Below are positions 45,581 through 54,183 of a stretch of DNA of 64,000 nucleotides, piece by piece. The notes beneath the pieces were generated by a model. The model made no database searches, had not been told where the DNA came from, and saw only the letters and a program-made list of their open reading frames with translations. This DNA is from Pseudomonas sp. 30_B. GTDB lineage: Bacteria; Pseudomonadota; Gammaproteobacteria; Pseudomonadales; Pseudomonadaceae. The stretch lies in assembly GCF_017491605.1 (NCBI RefSeq), contig NZ_JAFGYY010000011.1, positions 124,001-188,000 on the forward strand. The letters are read 5' to 3'. The translations under genes were made by a program, and so were the position numbers. Position 1 is the stretch's first letter. Every line of letters begins with the position of its first letter.

Positions 45581-46486
45581 TCAGTCGGCCAGCAAGGCGG
45601 GAATCCCGGCTACCAGCGCATCGATGGCGCAGCGAATCTTCGACGGCATGTAGCGGGTCTTCGGCCACACCGCGTGGATGTCCAGCGGCGGCAGGTTGCA
45701 GCGCCCCTTCACCACCACCAATTCGCCCAGCTTCACGTGCCGCGCCAGCAGCCAGGAAGGCAGGCGCGCCAGGCCGAAGCCCGCCACGGCAGCAGCGGTG
45801 ATGGCCTGCAGGTCGTCCATGCTCAGCTGCGGGTCGATGTCGATGCGCTTTGCCTGGCCGTCGTCGTCGCGCAGGTCCCAGGGCGAAGTGACGCCGGCGA
45901 CCGAATAACTGATCGCCGCATGGCCGGCCAACTCGTCAAGGTCCTGCGGCATGCCGTGCTCCGCGATATACGCAGGCGCCGCGCCGATGCTGGTGTACTG
46001 CACGCCCAGCTTGCGCGCGGCGAGCGTGGCGCTGTCGCCCAGCGGGCCGATGCGCACGGCAAGGTCGAAGCCCTCTTCCACCAGGTCGACACGGCGGTCG
46101 GTGAAGGACAGGTCGATCTTCAGCGTCGGGTACAGCCGCGCCAGCTCCAGCATCAGCGGTACCACGCAGAGGTGGCCGAAGGAGATCGGCACGCTGACCC
46201 GCAGGCGTCCACGCGGCTCCATCCGTCCGCCTTCCAGCACGGTATGCGCGGCGTCCAGTTCGGCCAGCGCGCGCACGCAGCTGTCATAGAACACCTGGCC
46301 GTCGTCGGTGAGGTTCTGGCTGCGCGTGGTGCGCTGCAACAGGCGCACGCCGAGGCGCGCCTCCAGCCGGGCAATGGCCTTGCCCACCGCCGAGCGCGTG
46401 AGGTTCAGGCGCTCCGCCGCCACGGCGAAGCTGCCGGCATCCACCACCTGGACGAAGGTGGCGATACCATCGAATCGGTCATCCAT
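45581..46486 (-). CDS. LysR family transcriptional regulator
   Basis: A 301-residue regulator with an N-terminal winged helix (FVQVVDAGSFAVAAERLNLT then SAVGKAIARLEARLG) and a periplasmic-binding-like effector domain. AGGGCAGG precedes the ATG at 46486. It is divergent from the MFS gene at 46594 with 107 bases between, so it very likely controls that transporter. It belongs to the group with Asp-Asp-Arg near the start (MDDRFDGIATF). The effector is unknown. Confidence 0.9.
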   Translation of the reverse strand: MDDRFDGIATFVQVVDAGSFAVAAERLNLTRSAVGKAIARLEARLGVRLLQRTTRSQNLTDDGQVFYDSCVRALAELDAAHTVLEGGRMEPRGRLRVSVPISFGHLCVVPLMLELARLYPTLKIDLSFTDRRVDLVEEGFDLAVRIGPLGDSATLAARKLGVQYTSIGAAPAYIAEHGMPQDLDELAGHAAISYSVAGVTSPWDLRDDDGQAKRIDIDPQLSMDDLQAITAAAVAGFGLARLPSWLLARHVKLGELVVVKGRCNLPPLDIHAVWPKTRYMPSKIRCAIDALVAGIPALLAD

Positions 46487-46593
46487 CGGCCTGCCCTTTT
46501 GAATCCTAACAAGCACCAATGATGGGACGAAATGGAGCCAATAGGGAACTTTATTCTCTTCCAGAATGGAGGTCCTGAATTGGAGCCGCCCTC

Positions 46594-48093
46594 ATGACAG
46601 CCATCCACAATCCCCGCAATCTCATCGCCCTGGCCGCGGTGTGCCTGTCCTCGATGATGTTCGGCCTGGAGATTTCCAGCGTACCGGCCAGCCTGCCAGC
46701 CCTGGAGCGCGTGCTGCACGGCGATTTCCAGGACCTGCAATGGGTGATGAATGCCTACACCATCGCCGTCACCAGCGTGCTGATGGCCGCCGGCACCCTG
46801 GCCGACCGCTTCGGCCGCAAGCGCCTGTTCGTCATCAGCCTGGCGCTGTTCGGCCTCACCTCGCTGCTCTGCGGGTTGGCGAGCAACATGCCGACCATGA
46901 TCGCCGGGCGCTTCCTGCAGGGCGCGGCCGGCGGGGTCATGCTGATCTGCCAGGTGGCGGTGCTGACCAGCCAGTTCAGCGCCCCGGCCGAGCGCGTCCG
47001 CGCCTTCGCGGCATGGGGCGTGATCTTCGGCATCGGCCTGGGCTTCGGGCCGATCATCGGCAGCGCCATCGTCGCCCTGGCCAGTTGGCAATGGGTGTTC
47101 CTGGTGCACGGGCCGCTCGCCCTGCTCACCCTGGCCCTGGCGCAATACGGCGCAGTGGAATCCCGCGACCCGGACGCCGAAAGGCTCGACCTGGGCGGCA
47201 TGTTCACCCTGTCGCTGGCCGTGCTCGGCACCGTCTTCTACATCACCCAGGGCGCCGACATGGGCTTCACCAGCCCGCGGGCGCTGGCGATCCTGCTGAC
47301 CAGCCTTGCCTGCCTGGCGGCCTTCATCGTGATCGAACGTCGCGTCGCCCACCCGATGTTCGACTTCTCCGTGCTGCGCATCCGCACCTTCTCCGGTGCG
47401 ATGTTCGGCTCGGCCGGGATGAATGTGAGCTTCTGGCCGCTGATGATCTACCTGCCGGTCTACTACCACGGGGTACTCGGCTATGACGACGTAAAGGCCG
47501 GCTGGTCGCTGCTCGCCTACACCCTGCCCACGCTGGTGGTGCCGCCCATCGCCGAACGCCTCGCGCATCGCTTCCAGCCGGGCTGGGTGATCCCCGGTGG
47601 GCTGTTCGTGATCGGCGCCGGCTTCTTCCTGATGCTCTGGGGCAGCACCGCCGAGGACGCCAGCTGGCTGACCCTGCTGCCCGGCTGCGTGCTGGCCGGC
47701 ATCGGTCTGGGCCTGACCAACACCACGGTGACCAACACCTCCACCGCCGCCGTACCCGCGGCACGCGCCGGAATGGCCTCGGGCATCGACATGAGCGCGC
47801 GGATGATCTCCCTGGCGCTCAACATCGCGGTGATGGGGCTGCTCCTGCTCTGGGGCGTCGCCGCGGGACTGTCGGGCGTGGAAGGCGAAGCGCGTCTGCA
47901 ACTGGCCGCGACCATCGCCAGCGGCCAGCTCGGTGCCGACGATCCGGAACGTGCGCGGGCCGCACTGGTGCAAGGCTTCGGCTGGGTGCTCGGGTATGGC
48001 GGTATCAGCGCCTGGCTGTTCGCCGCGGGCAGTTTCCTGGTCTTCGGCGCGCATCGGCGGTCGGGGCGTAGACTGGAAGTCGCCCGATCCTGA
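46594..48093 (+). CDS. MFS transporter, DHA2 (14-helix) drug-efflux family
   Basis: A 499-residue inner-membrane exporter. Motif A is AAGTLADRFGRKRLF between helices 2 and 3, and fourteen hydrophobic segments are seen, as in DHA2 members such as EmrB or SmvA. GGAG lies eight bases before the ATG. The divergent LysR gene is the probable regulator. A small exported peptide gene follows at 48111. Substrate unknown; drug or metabolite export is the usual role. Confidence 0.9.
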   Translation: MTAIHNPRNLIALAAVCLSSMMFGLEISSVPASLPALERVLHGDFQDLQWVMNAYTIAVTSVLMAAGTLADRFGRKRLFVISLALFGLTSLLCGLASNMPTMIAGRFLQGAAGGVMLICQVAVLTSQFSAPAERVRAFAAWGVIFGIGLGFGPIIGSAIVALASWQWVFLVHGPLALLTLALAQYGAVESRDPDAERLDLGGMFTLSLAVLGTVFYITQGADMGFTSPRALAILLTSLACLAAFIVIERRVAHPMFDFSVLRIRTFSGAMFGSAGMNVSFWPLMIYLPVYYHGVLGYDDVKAGWSLLAYTLPTLVVPPIAERLAHRFQPGWVIPGGLFVIGAGFFLMLWGSTAEDASWLTLLPGCVLAGIGLGLTNTTVTNTSTAAVPAARAGMASGIDMSARMISLALNIAVMGLLLLWGVAAGLSGVEGEARLQLAATIASGQLGADDPERARAALVQGFGWVLGYGGISAWLFAAGSFLVFGAHRRSGRRLEVARS

Positions 48094-48110
48094 AACGCAG
48101 GAGAACCGCC

Positions 48111-48221
48111 ATGAAGATCGCACTGCTGTTCGCGCTCATCCTCGCCACCTCTGCCAGTTGTGGTTTCGGCTTCCAGGTAGAGCACCAGGTGCCCACTGTC
48201 GCGGTTACCACGCCAGTCTGA
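48111..48221 (+). CDS. Very small exported peptide
   Basis: A 36-residue product with a hydrophobic N-terminal segment (IALLFALILATSAS) followed by Cys17 and a short hydrophilic tail. AGGAG lies seven bases before the ATG, and the gene starts 18 bases after the MFS stop. The residue set before Cys (S-A-S-C) is a weak lipobox. It could be a tiny lipoprotein or a secreted peptide; I do not recognise it. Confidence 0.5.
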   Translation: MKIALLFALILATSASCGFGFQVEHQVPTVAVTTPV

Positions 48222-48282
48222 CCCGCGGCTAAAAGCTGCGCTTTTCCTTGGGTATCGGCCTGCAATGGTGAGGCAGCCTTTC

Positions 48283-48356
48283 GTAGGAGCGGACTCCGTC
48301 CGCGATCAGCCGGCAAGGCCGGCGTCAGGCGGGTTCGCGAGCAAGCTCGCTCCTAC
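48283..48356. repeat. Hybrid REP pair with two different subtypes
   Basis: GTAGGAGCGGACTCCGTCCG (from 48283) is one subtype, and GCGAGCAAGCTCGCTCCTAC (ending 48356) is the other. The arms agree only in their GTAGGAGC ends. Confidence 0.85.
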
Positions 48357-48364
48357 GGGAACCA

Positions 48365-48964
48365 TCACGGCGCCTGCTTGATCACCTGGCGGAAGCCCAG
48401 CACCGCGAACACCGGCACCTCGGGGGTGATGGACGGGAGGTTGGCGACCTCCTTGAGCGGTTCCAGCTTCTCTTCCAGATCGAAGTCGATCAGCTTTAGC
48501 ACCAGCGCCTCCAGGGTGGTCACCTCGATTCGCTCCTCGCTGGACCGAATGACCAGCACCTCGGCTTTCAACCGGCGCTGCTGGCCGTGCAGATCGAGAT
48601 TGAATTCGAGGGTTTCCGGCCGCGACTGGCCCACTCGCAGGTCATCGTAGAGGCTCAGGTCCAACTGGCTGGTGATGATCGCCTCCGGGTAGCGCTCGAC
48701 CTCGAAGAACGAGTTGCGCATGCGCTCATCGCGCAGCGCCAGGCCACTGTCGATAGAGGCCAGCGGCACCACCAGGCGCACCGCGCCCTTGTCGTCGATC
48801 TGCCCGGAGAGCTGGTCGAAGCGCTGCACTTCCACCATCTTGCCACGCTTGACCGAGACGAAGCTGATCCGCGAGGTGTCGCCGTCCAGTTGCCACTCGG
48901 CCAGCGCCAGCGGACTGGTGAGAATCAGCAACGCTCCCATCAGCGCGCACTTCAGAGAAGACAT
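48365..48964 (-). CDS. YceI family periplasmic protein (second copy)
   Basis: A 199-residue exported protein with a signal peptide (cleavage ALA then EW) and the YceI barrel: WQLDGDTSRISFVSVKRGK and DERMRNSFFEVERYPEAI, close to the DERVRETLFDTEKYPDA block of the first copy. Two ATGs are adjacent; I chose 48964, which lies four bases after GGAGG, whereas 48967 nearly touches it. It follows the small protein gene at 49008-49346 by 43 bases on the same strand. Ligand unknown. Confidence 0.85.
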   Translation of the reverse strand: MSSLKCALMGALLILTSPLALAEWQLDGDTSRISFVSVKRGKMVEVQRFDQLSGQIDDKGAVRLVVPLASIDSGLALRDERMRNSFFEVERYPEAIITSQLDLSLYDDLRVGQSRPETLEFNLDLHGQQRRLKAEVLVIRSSEERIEVTTLEALVLKLIDFDLEEKLEPLKEVANLPSITPEVPVFAVLGFRQVIKQAP

Positions 48965-49007
48965 CATTCCTCCAGAGCGGGGCGCCCCGCTCCGTGGAAC
49001 GTACCCG

Positions 49008-49346
49008 TCAGTGGTTGGGCAACGCGTCCGCCTGGGGCATCAGCCGGCATCCTTCGCGCGCGCCGAGCCAGGCGGCTGTCTGGGTACTGCCGAGACCGCG
49101 GGCGGTCACCCGCTTGTGCGCTTCGTCGTCGAGGAAGGCGCTGGTCGGCACGTACTGCTTCGTATAGGCCCGGCAATAGTCCGCCGAGTTCCCCATGACG
49201 TAGCGGCAGGAGCAGTACTCCTTGGCCGTGTAGGCGCCGATGATGCCGGGGAAGGCGGCCAGGTGGACGCGGTTCTGCCAGGCCGTGGCGACAAGCAGGA
49301 GCAGCAGCAGAAGCAGCGCGGTCAGGACCGGGTGACGGCGGATCAT
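49008..49346 (-). CDS. Small membrane-anchored cysteine-containing protein
   Basis: A 112-residue protein with an N-terminal helix of leucines (residues 8-20) anchoring it to the inner membrane. The periplasmic part has four cysteines (KEYCSCRY, ADYCRAY, EGCRL). GGAGG lies seven bases before the ATG at 49346, which overlaps the stop of the serine hydrolase gene as ATGA. The coupling suggests the two act together. I do not recognise a family. The longer reading frame up to 50423 is a shadow of the hydrolase. Confidence 0.7.
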   Translation of the reverse strand: MIRRHPVLTALLLLLLLLVATAWQNRVHLAAFPGIIGAYTAKEYCSCRYVMGNSADYCRAYTKQYVPTSAFLDDEAHKRVTARGLGSTQTAAWLGAREGCRLMPQADALPNH

Positions 49347-50473
49347 GGCTGCACCTCCGGCTGGGCGAAGGCCGCCTGGACGAGCTTGAGGAAGGCGTCG
49401 TGCTGGTAGCTGCCGTCGCGGTCGTCGGCATAGCGCACGATCACCAGTTTCTCTTCGGGGATCACGTAGAGCGCCTGGCCCCAGTGGCCGAGGGCGGCGA
49501 AGGTGTCCTCCGGGGCGTTCGGCCAGGGCGCCGGGGCGCCGGCTACCGCGCGGTTCAGCCACCACTGGCCGCCGGGTACCGCCTCGCCGGGCTTTTCCGC
49601 CTGCGGCTTGTAGTTGGGGAACGGCGCGAGGACGAACTGCAGCCACGCCTGCGGCAGCAGCTGGCGGTCCTTCCAGCGCCCGCCGCGCTGCATCAGCAGG
49701 CCGATACGGGCCATGTCGCGGGCGGTCATGTAGGCGTAGGAGGAACCGACGAAGGTACCGCTGGCATCGCGCTCCCACACCGCCGACTGGATGCCCAGTG
49801 GCTGGAACAGCGCGGTCCAGGGGTAATCCGCGTAGGCCTGCACCCCGACCATCTGCTTGAGGGTTGCCGAGAGCACGTTGCTGTCGCCGCTGGAATAGCG
49901 GAAGCGCTGCCCCGGAATCGCGTCGAGCGGGAAGTCGGCGGTAAATTTCGCCATGTCGTCGCGGCCTCGGGTGTAGAGCATCGCCACCACCGAGGAACGC
50001 ACCGGCGCGTATTCGTAGTCTTCCTGCCAGGCCAGGCCCGAGGCCCAGTTGAGCAGGTGGCGCATCGTGATGTCGCGGTGCGCGGCGAACGGCGCGTAGT
50101 GGCTCGCCACCGGGTCGTCGAGCTGGAAGCGGCCCTCGCCGAAGGCCACGCCGAGCACGCTGGCCATCAGGCTCTTGCTCATCGACCAGGCCAGGTGCGG
50201 CGTCTCGGCGCGCGTCGGGCCAGCATAGCGTTCGTAGATCAGCTGGCCGTCGCGGATCACCACCACGGCGTCGGTGCGCACGCCCTTGCGGGTGGCGTCG
50301 TCGCGAATGGGGAAGGCGTAGTTCTCGAAGGCCTGGACGGCGGCGCCGCTGGGCGTGGCACCATGGGACCAGTCGGCCTCGGGCCAGATGTCGGTAGCCA
50401 AGGCATGGCCGCAAAGCAGGCAACTGGCGAGTGCCAGGGCGCGCAGCAGCGGGCTGCGCGGGAAGGTGGGCAT
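49343..50473 (-). CDS. Serine hydrolase, beta-lactamase class C fold
   Basis: A 376-residue exported enzyme with a signal peptide (residues 1-27). The nucleophile motif is S97-M-S-K100 in LAWSMSKSLMASVLG. The second motif is YSSGDSN, a variation of the usual Y-x-N, and a C-terminal GHWGQ segment stands where K-T-G is normally found. It is therefore an esterase/peptidase-like member rather than a proven beta-lactamase. AGAGG precedes the ATG at 50473. Its stop overlaps the small Cys-containing membrane protein gene. Confidence 0.85.
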   Translation of the reverse strand: MPTFPRSPLLRALALASCLLCGHALATDIWPEADWSHGATPSGAAVQAFENYAFPIRDDATRKGVRTDAVVVIRDGQLIYERYAGPTRAETPHLAWSMSKSLMASVLGVAFGEGRFQLDDPVASHYAPFAAHRDITMRHLLNWASGLAWQEDYEYAPVRSSVVAMLYTRGRDDMAKFTADFPLDAIPGQRFRYSSGDSNVLSATLKQMVGVQAYADYPWTALFQPLGIQSAVWERDASGTFVGSSYAYMTARDMARIGLLMQRGGRWKDRQLLPQAWLQFVLAPFPNYKPQAEKPGEAVPGGQWWLNRAVAGAPAPWPNAPEDTFAALGHWGQALYVIPEEKLVIVRYADDRDGSYQHDAFLKLVQAAFAQPEVQP

Positions 50474-50584
50474 CGGTGGGCCTCTTGTTATCGGGTCGGC
50501 CCGCACCCTAGCACGGCGACGATGACGGATTAAGCGCCGATCGTGCCTAGTTCAAGGACGATTGGCGCAATCAATCAGCCCCTC

Positions 50585-51370
50585 TCAGCGCGGCACCTGA
50601 TAGTCCTCAGGTCCCAGCAGATCCATGCCGCACTGTAGGTTCTCGATCCAGTAGAGGAAGGCACTGATCATCGCCTTGCCGACGAAGGGCCGGCCGTGCT
50701 GCGGCACGATCATCTCGACGTCCATGCCGCGCACCATCGAGGCCCACAGGCGGGTGACCTTGTTGGAGGCCATGTAGCGGCGGTGGAAGCCTTCCATGTG
50801 CGGCAGGTGGGCGGCGAAGTCCTGCACGGGGTTGGCGTCGTCCACCAGGGAGGCGCCCATGTCGCCGGAGAAAAGGATCTTGCTCACCGGATCGAAGACC
50901 TGGAAGTTGCCCACCGAATGCAGGAAGTGCGCAGGGATCATTTTCAGCTGGCAGCGCCCCAGTTGCACGGACTCGCCACGGTCCGGCAGCGAGATGACCC
51001 GGTCATAGGTGGAGATGCCGTGGTTGACCGCCAGGTAGTTGGCCGTCAGGTGCGGCAGGAAGCGCGCCCAGAGCTTGGAGCAGATGACCTTGGCGCGGGT
51101 GTGCAGTAGCCACTTGTCGAGGGCGGCGATGATGTCCGGGTCCTGGTGCGAGGCGAAGATGTAGTCCAGGTCCTGCAGCGGGAACAGCTTGGACAGCTCC
51201 AGCGACAACGGTGTGTAGGTCAGGTCGCCACCCGGATCGAGGAGCAGGCGCTTCTCGTGGTCGACGATCAGGAACTGGTTGGACTGGACCCCGTCGCCAC
51301 TCACCAGATCGTCGAAACACAGGCACTGGTGTTTGCCGTCGTCGAACAGCACGATGGGTTCGCGTCGCAT
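50585..51370 (-). CDS. Metallo-beta-lactamase-fold protein of the diiron ODP type
   Basis: A 261-residue cytoplasmic protein. In place of the classical H-x-H-x-D-H it has SHQDPDII (H-x-D-P-D), followed by the ligand segments PAHFLHSVGNF, FSGDMGASL and VPQHGRPF. This set is that of flavodiiron/ODP domains, which hold a non-haem diiron site. No flavodoxin or rubredoxin domain is attached. AGGAA precedes the ATG. An oxygen- or NO-related role is inferred from the family. Single gene, with about 100 bases to each neighbour. Confidence 0.82.
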   Translation of the reverse strand: MRREPIVLFDDGKHQCLCFDDLVSGDGVQSNQFLIVDHEKRLLLDPGGDLTYTPLSLELSKLFPLQDLDYIFASHQDPDIIAALDKWLLHTRAKVICSKLWARFLPHLTANYLAVNHGISTYDRVISLPDRGESVQLGRCQLKMIPAHFLHSVGNFQVFDPVSKILFSGDMGASLVDDANPVQDFAAHLPHMEGFHRRYMASNKVTRLWASMVRGMDVEMIVPQHGRPFVGKAMISAFLYWIENLQCGMDLLGPEDYQVPR

Positions 51371-51477
51371 GGGGGAGTTCCTGTCGAGAGAGTGGGAAAA
51401 CAGTGGGTAGCCGTGCGGATATTTCTGAGTACGACTTCAGAAACGGCCGCAAAGGCTAACCAGCCCTTCCCTCGCGC

Positions 51478-52374
51478 TCACTGACCTGGATCAAGCCCCA
51501 ATACCGCCCGCGCTTTCTCCAGGCGTTTGGCCCGTGCCGCGCCGGCAATCGCGAGGACACCACGGTCACGCCTCCACGCCGCCGCCAGCGCCGGATCGGC
51601 CGTGGCGAACGCGGCATCCAGCGCTGCCGACAGGTACTCGAACTGGCTGAACACCCCGGCCAGCAGCAGATGGGCTTCCGCCTGAGCGGCCGGTTGCCGG
51701 CTCACTTCCGCACAGCCGGCCAGCACGCCGACCAGGCGCAACGTCAGCGCCGCCGGCCAGTGCAGCTCGTTGGCCAGGCCGTAGAGCCAGGCGCAGAGGG
51801 CAGCCAGCACATGGGTGTCTTCCAGGGTGCGGAAGGGCTTGCTGTAGGCCTCCCAGCCGTCGCCGGGCAGGCGCTCGCAATGGGTGCCGTCGAGCAGCAG
51901 GCGGGCATGGGGAATATCCGGCAGCAGCGGCAGGGCCGGCAGCGGCTCCAGCGTCACGCCTGGTGCTCCGGCCAGCACTACTGCCATCGCCAGGCGCGGG
52001 GCTTCACCTTCGTCTTCATCGCGCGCCGCCACCAGCCACCAGGCCGCGCGGTCGGCCGCGGTGGCGAAGTCTTTCTGGCCCCGCAGTACCAGGCCATCCA
52101 GGCGAGTCTGCAAATCCGCCGGACGCACGCTCTTCTTCTCGGTCACGCACAGCGCGCCAAGGCTAAGCGGCGCCGCCGGCCAGAGCGCGCGCAGGGCGGC
52201 CTGGTAGCCGGCGAGGAAGGCCAGCCCCGGTGTAGCCGCCAGGCGTCCGCCAAGTACCGCCAGTTCGAAGCTGCCGACAGCGCCGGCGCGTTCGAGCAGC
52301 TCGGCGTACCAGTCGTCCAGGGGGACTCCGGCGGGCAGTCGATCCTGCGGGCCGAGCAGGCATTTCCAGGGCAT
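51478..52374 (-). CDS. Short acyl-CoA dehydrogenase-like protein
   Basis: A 298-residue protein resembling acyl-CoA dehydrogenases but about 80 residues shorter than usual. The N-terminal helical domain is reduced. The middle beta domain is recognisable (LQTRLDGLVLRGQKDFATAA, like the T-x-x-G-x-x-x-x-G-x-K-x-F pattern), and the C-terminal helical bundle lacks an obvious catalytic Glu and the usual FAD-contact motifs. It may bind flavin or acyl-CoA without normal dehydrogenation. AAGGAG lies seven bases before the ATG. It is divergent from olsB. Confidence 0.65.
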   Translation of the reverse strand: MPWKCLLGPQDRLPAGVPLDDWYAELLERAGAVGSFELAVLGGRLAATPGLAFLAGYQAALRALWPAAPLSLGALCVTEKKSVRPADLQTRLDGLVLRGQKDFATAADRAAWWLVAARDEDEGEAPRLAMAVVLAGAPGVTLEPLPALPLLPDIPHARLLLDGTHCERLPGDGWEAYSKPFRTLEDTHVLAALCAWLYGLANELHWPAALTLRLVGVLAGCAEVSRQPAAQAEAHLLLAGVFSQFEYLSAALDAAFATADPALAAAWRRDRGVLAIAGAARAKRLEKARAVLGLDPGQ

Positions 52375-52520
52375 CGCGGCGCTCCTTCTTCAAGCCATTC
52401 GTCGTTGTCATACAAGCATCACCGCGCCGTCATGGGGGTGACACCGCTCATTCCTAGCCTGAGCTTGCACAACAAAGCCGACCGGCCGCAACCCGCATGG
52501 CCGGCACACGGAGGCCTTGC

Positions 52521-53276
52521 ATGAGTCAGATCGCCCTCTCCTGTGACATCCCGGCGCAGCGCCGTCTCAAGGCCGTACGTCTGCGCGGCGCCCGCGCCCT
52601 GCGCGAAGCCCAGGCCCTGCGTTACCGCGTGTTCAGCAGCGAATTCGACGCCCAGCTCAAGGGCGCGGACCAAGGCCTGGACATGGACGATTACGACCGC
52701 CACTGCGCCCACATCGGCGTGCGTGACCTGAACACCGGCGCGCTGGTGGCCACCACCCGCCTGCTCGACCATCGCGCCGCCCAGCGCCTGGGCCGCTTCT
52801 ACAGCGAGGAAGAGTTCGCCCTCGACGGCCTGGACAACCTGCAGGGCCCGGTGCTGGAAATCGGCCGCACCTGCGTCGACCCGGATTACCGCAACGGCGG
52901 CACCATCGCCGTTCTCTGGAGCGAACTGGCCGAAGTGCTCAACGAAGGCGGCTACCGCTACCTGATGGGCTGCGCCAGCATCCCCATGCGCGACGGCGGC
53001 ATCCAGGCCCGCGCGGTGATGCAGCGCCTGCGCGACCGTTACCTGTGCCACGAAAACCTGCGCGCCGAGCCGAAGACGCCGCTGCCGCCGATGGATGTGC
53101 CGGACAACCTCACCGCCGAACTGCCGCCGCTGCTCAAGGCCTACATGCGCCTGGGCGCGAAGATCTGCGGCGAGCCCTGCTGGGACCCGGACTTCGGCGT
53201 CGCCGACGTGTTCATCCTGCTCAAGCGCGACGAGCTCTGCCCGCGCTACGCCCGTCATTTCAAGGCGGCGGTGTGA
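52521..53276 (+). CDS. olsB: L-ornithine N-alpha-acyltransferase
   Basis: A 251-residue enzyme that transfers a 3-hydroxyacyl group from acyl-ACP to ornithine, forming lyso-ornithine lipid. Family features are [44 protein letters not shown] and the YLMGCASI block of the OlsB/hemolysin-like acetyltransferase fold. GGAGG lies six bases before the ATG at 52521. The stop overlaps the olsA start (TGATG). With OlsA it makes the phosphorus-free ornithine lipids that replace phospholipids under phosphate limitation. No Pho box is recognisable upstream. Confidence 0.93.
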   Translation: MSQIALSCDIPAQRRLKAVRLRGARALREAQALRYRVFSSEFDAQLKGADQGLDMDDYDRHCAHIGVRDLNTGALVATTRLLDHRAAQRLGRFYSEEEFALDGLDNLQGPVLEIGRTCVDPDYRNGGTIAVLWSELAEVLNEGGYRYLMGCASIPMRDGGIQARAVMQRLRDRYLCHENLRAEPKTPLPPMDVPDNLTAELPPLLKAYMRLGAKICGEPCWDPDFGVADVFILLKRDELCPRYARHFKAAV

Positions 53277-54046
53277 TGCGCAGCCTGCGCGCCTGGCTGC
53301 GCATCGCCCGCCTGTTGCTGGTGTTGACGCTGGGCCTGGCGCTGGCCGGTTTGGTCAGCCTGCTGGAACGCCTGCCCGGCCACGACTGGATGCTCCTGCG
53401 CCAGCGTCTGACCCGCTGGTTCCTGGCGCGCCTGAGCGCCGCCTTGCCCTTCGAGATCACGGTGCACGGCGAGCTGCCCAGCCAGCCGATGCTGTGGGTG
53501 TCCAACCATGTGTCCTGGGTCGATATTCCGCTGCTCGGCGCGCTGCTGCCGCTGACGTTCCTGTCCAAGGCGGAAGTGCGCCAGTGGCCGGTGGCCGGCT
53601 GGCTGGCGGAGAAGGCCGGCACCCTGTTCATTCGCCGTGGGTCGGGCGACTCGCGGATGATCAATGCGCAGCTGGCCACGCACCTGTCGCGCGGCCGCTC
53701 GCTGCTGGTCTTCCCCGAGGGCACCACCACCGATGGCCAGGGCCTGCGCACTTTCCATGGCCGCCTGATGGCCAGCGCCATCGAAGCCGGCGTACCGGTG
53801 CAGCCGGTGGCGCTGCGTTACCGCCGTGACGGCCAGGCGTGCGAACTGGCGCCCTTCATCGGCGACGACGAGCTGGTCAGCCACCTGAAGCGGTTGTTCG
53901 GCAATGATCGGGGCGTGGTGGAAATCCACTTGCTGCCGGCGCTGTCCAGCGCTCACCAGAATCGCAATCTGCTGGCGCAACAGGCACGCAACGCGATCCA
54001 CGCAGTGGTTTGCGACGCGCAGGAAGAAACGGCCATCGCGGCCTGA
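53276..54046 (+). CDS. olsA: Lyso-ornithine lipid acyltransferase (PlsC family)
   Basis: A 256-residue membrane-bound acyltransferase that adds the second acyl chain to lyso-ornithine lipid. An N-terminal helix (residues 12-30) anchors it. The PlsC motifs are N77-H78-x4-D83 (NHVSWVD) and FPEGT (residues 146-150). The ATG overlaps the olsB stop (TGATG), so the two are made together. The function follows from the olsB partner; sequence alone would give only an acylglycerophosphate acyltransferase. Confidence 0.92.
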   Translation: MRSLRAWLRIARLLLVLTLGLALAGLVSLLERLPGHDWMLLRQRLTRWFLARLSAALPFEITVHGELPSQPMLWVSNHVSWVDIPLLGALLPLTFLSKAEVRQWPVAGWLAEKAGTLFIRRGSGDSRMINAQLATHLSRGRSLLVFPEGTTTDGQGLRTFHGRLMASAIEAGVPVQPVALRYRRDGQACELAPFIGDDELVSHLKRLFGNDRGVVEIHLLPALSSAHQNRNLLAQQARNAIHAVVCDAQEETAIAA

Positions 54047-54183
54047 CTCAAGCGGATTGAAAGCAGGAAGGGATGTGGAGCCCGCCGTAACCTACGGCCG
54101 ACGGGTTCCCACTCTGACGAAGCGGCTTTCGAACTGCGCCGGACGGCACCCTCGAGCCGCCCGGTGAAGCCCGAAAACAGTCT

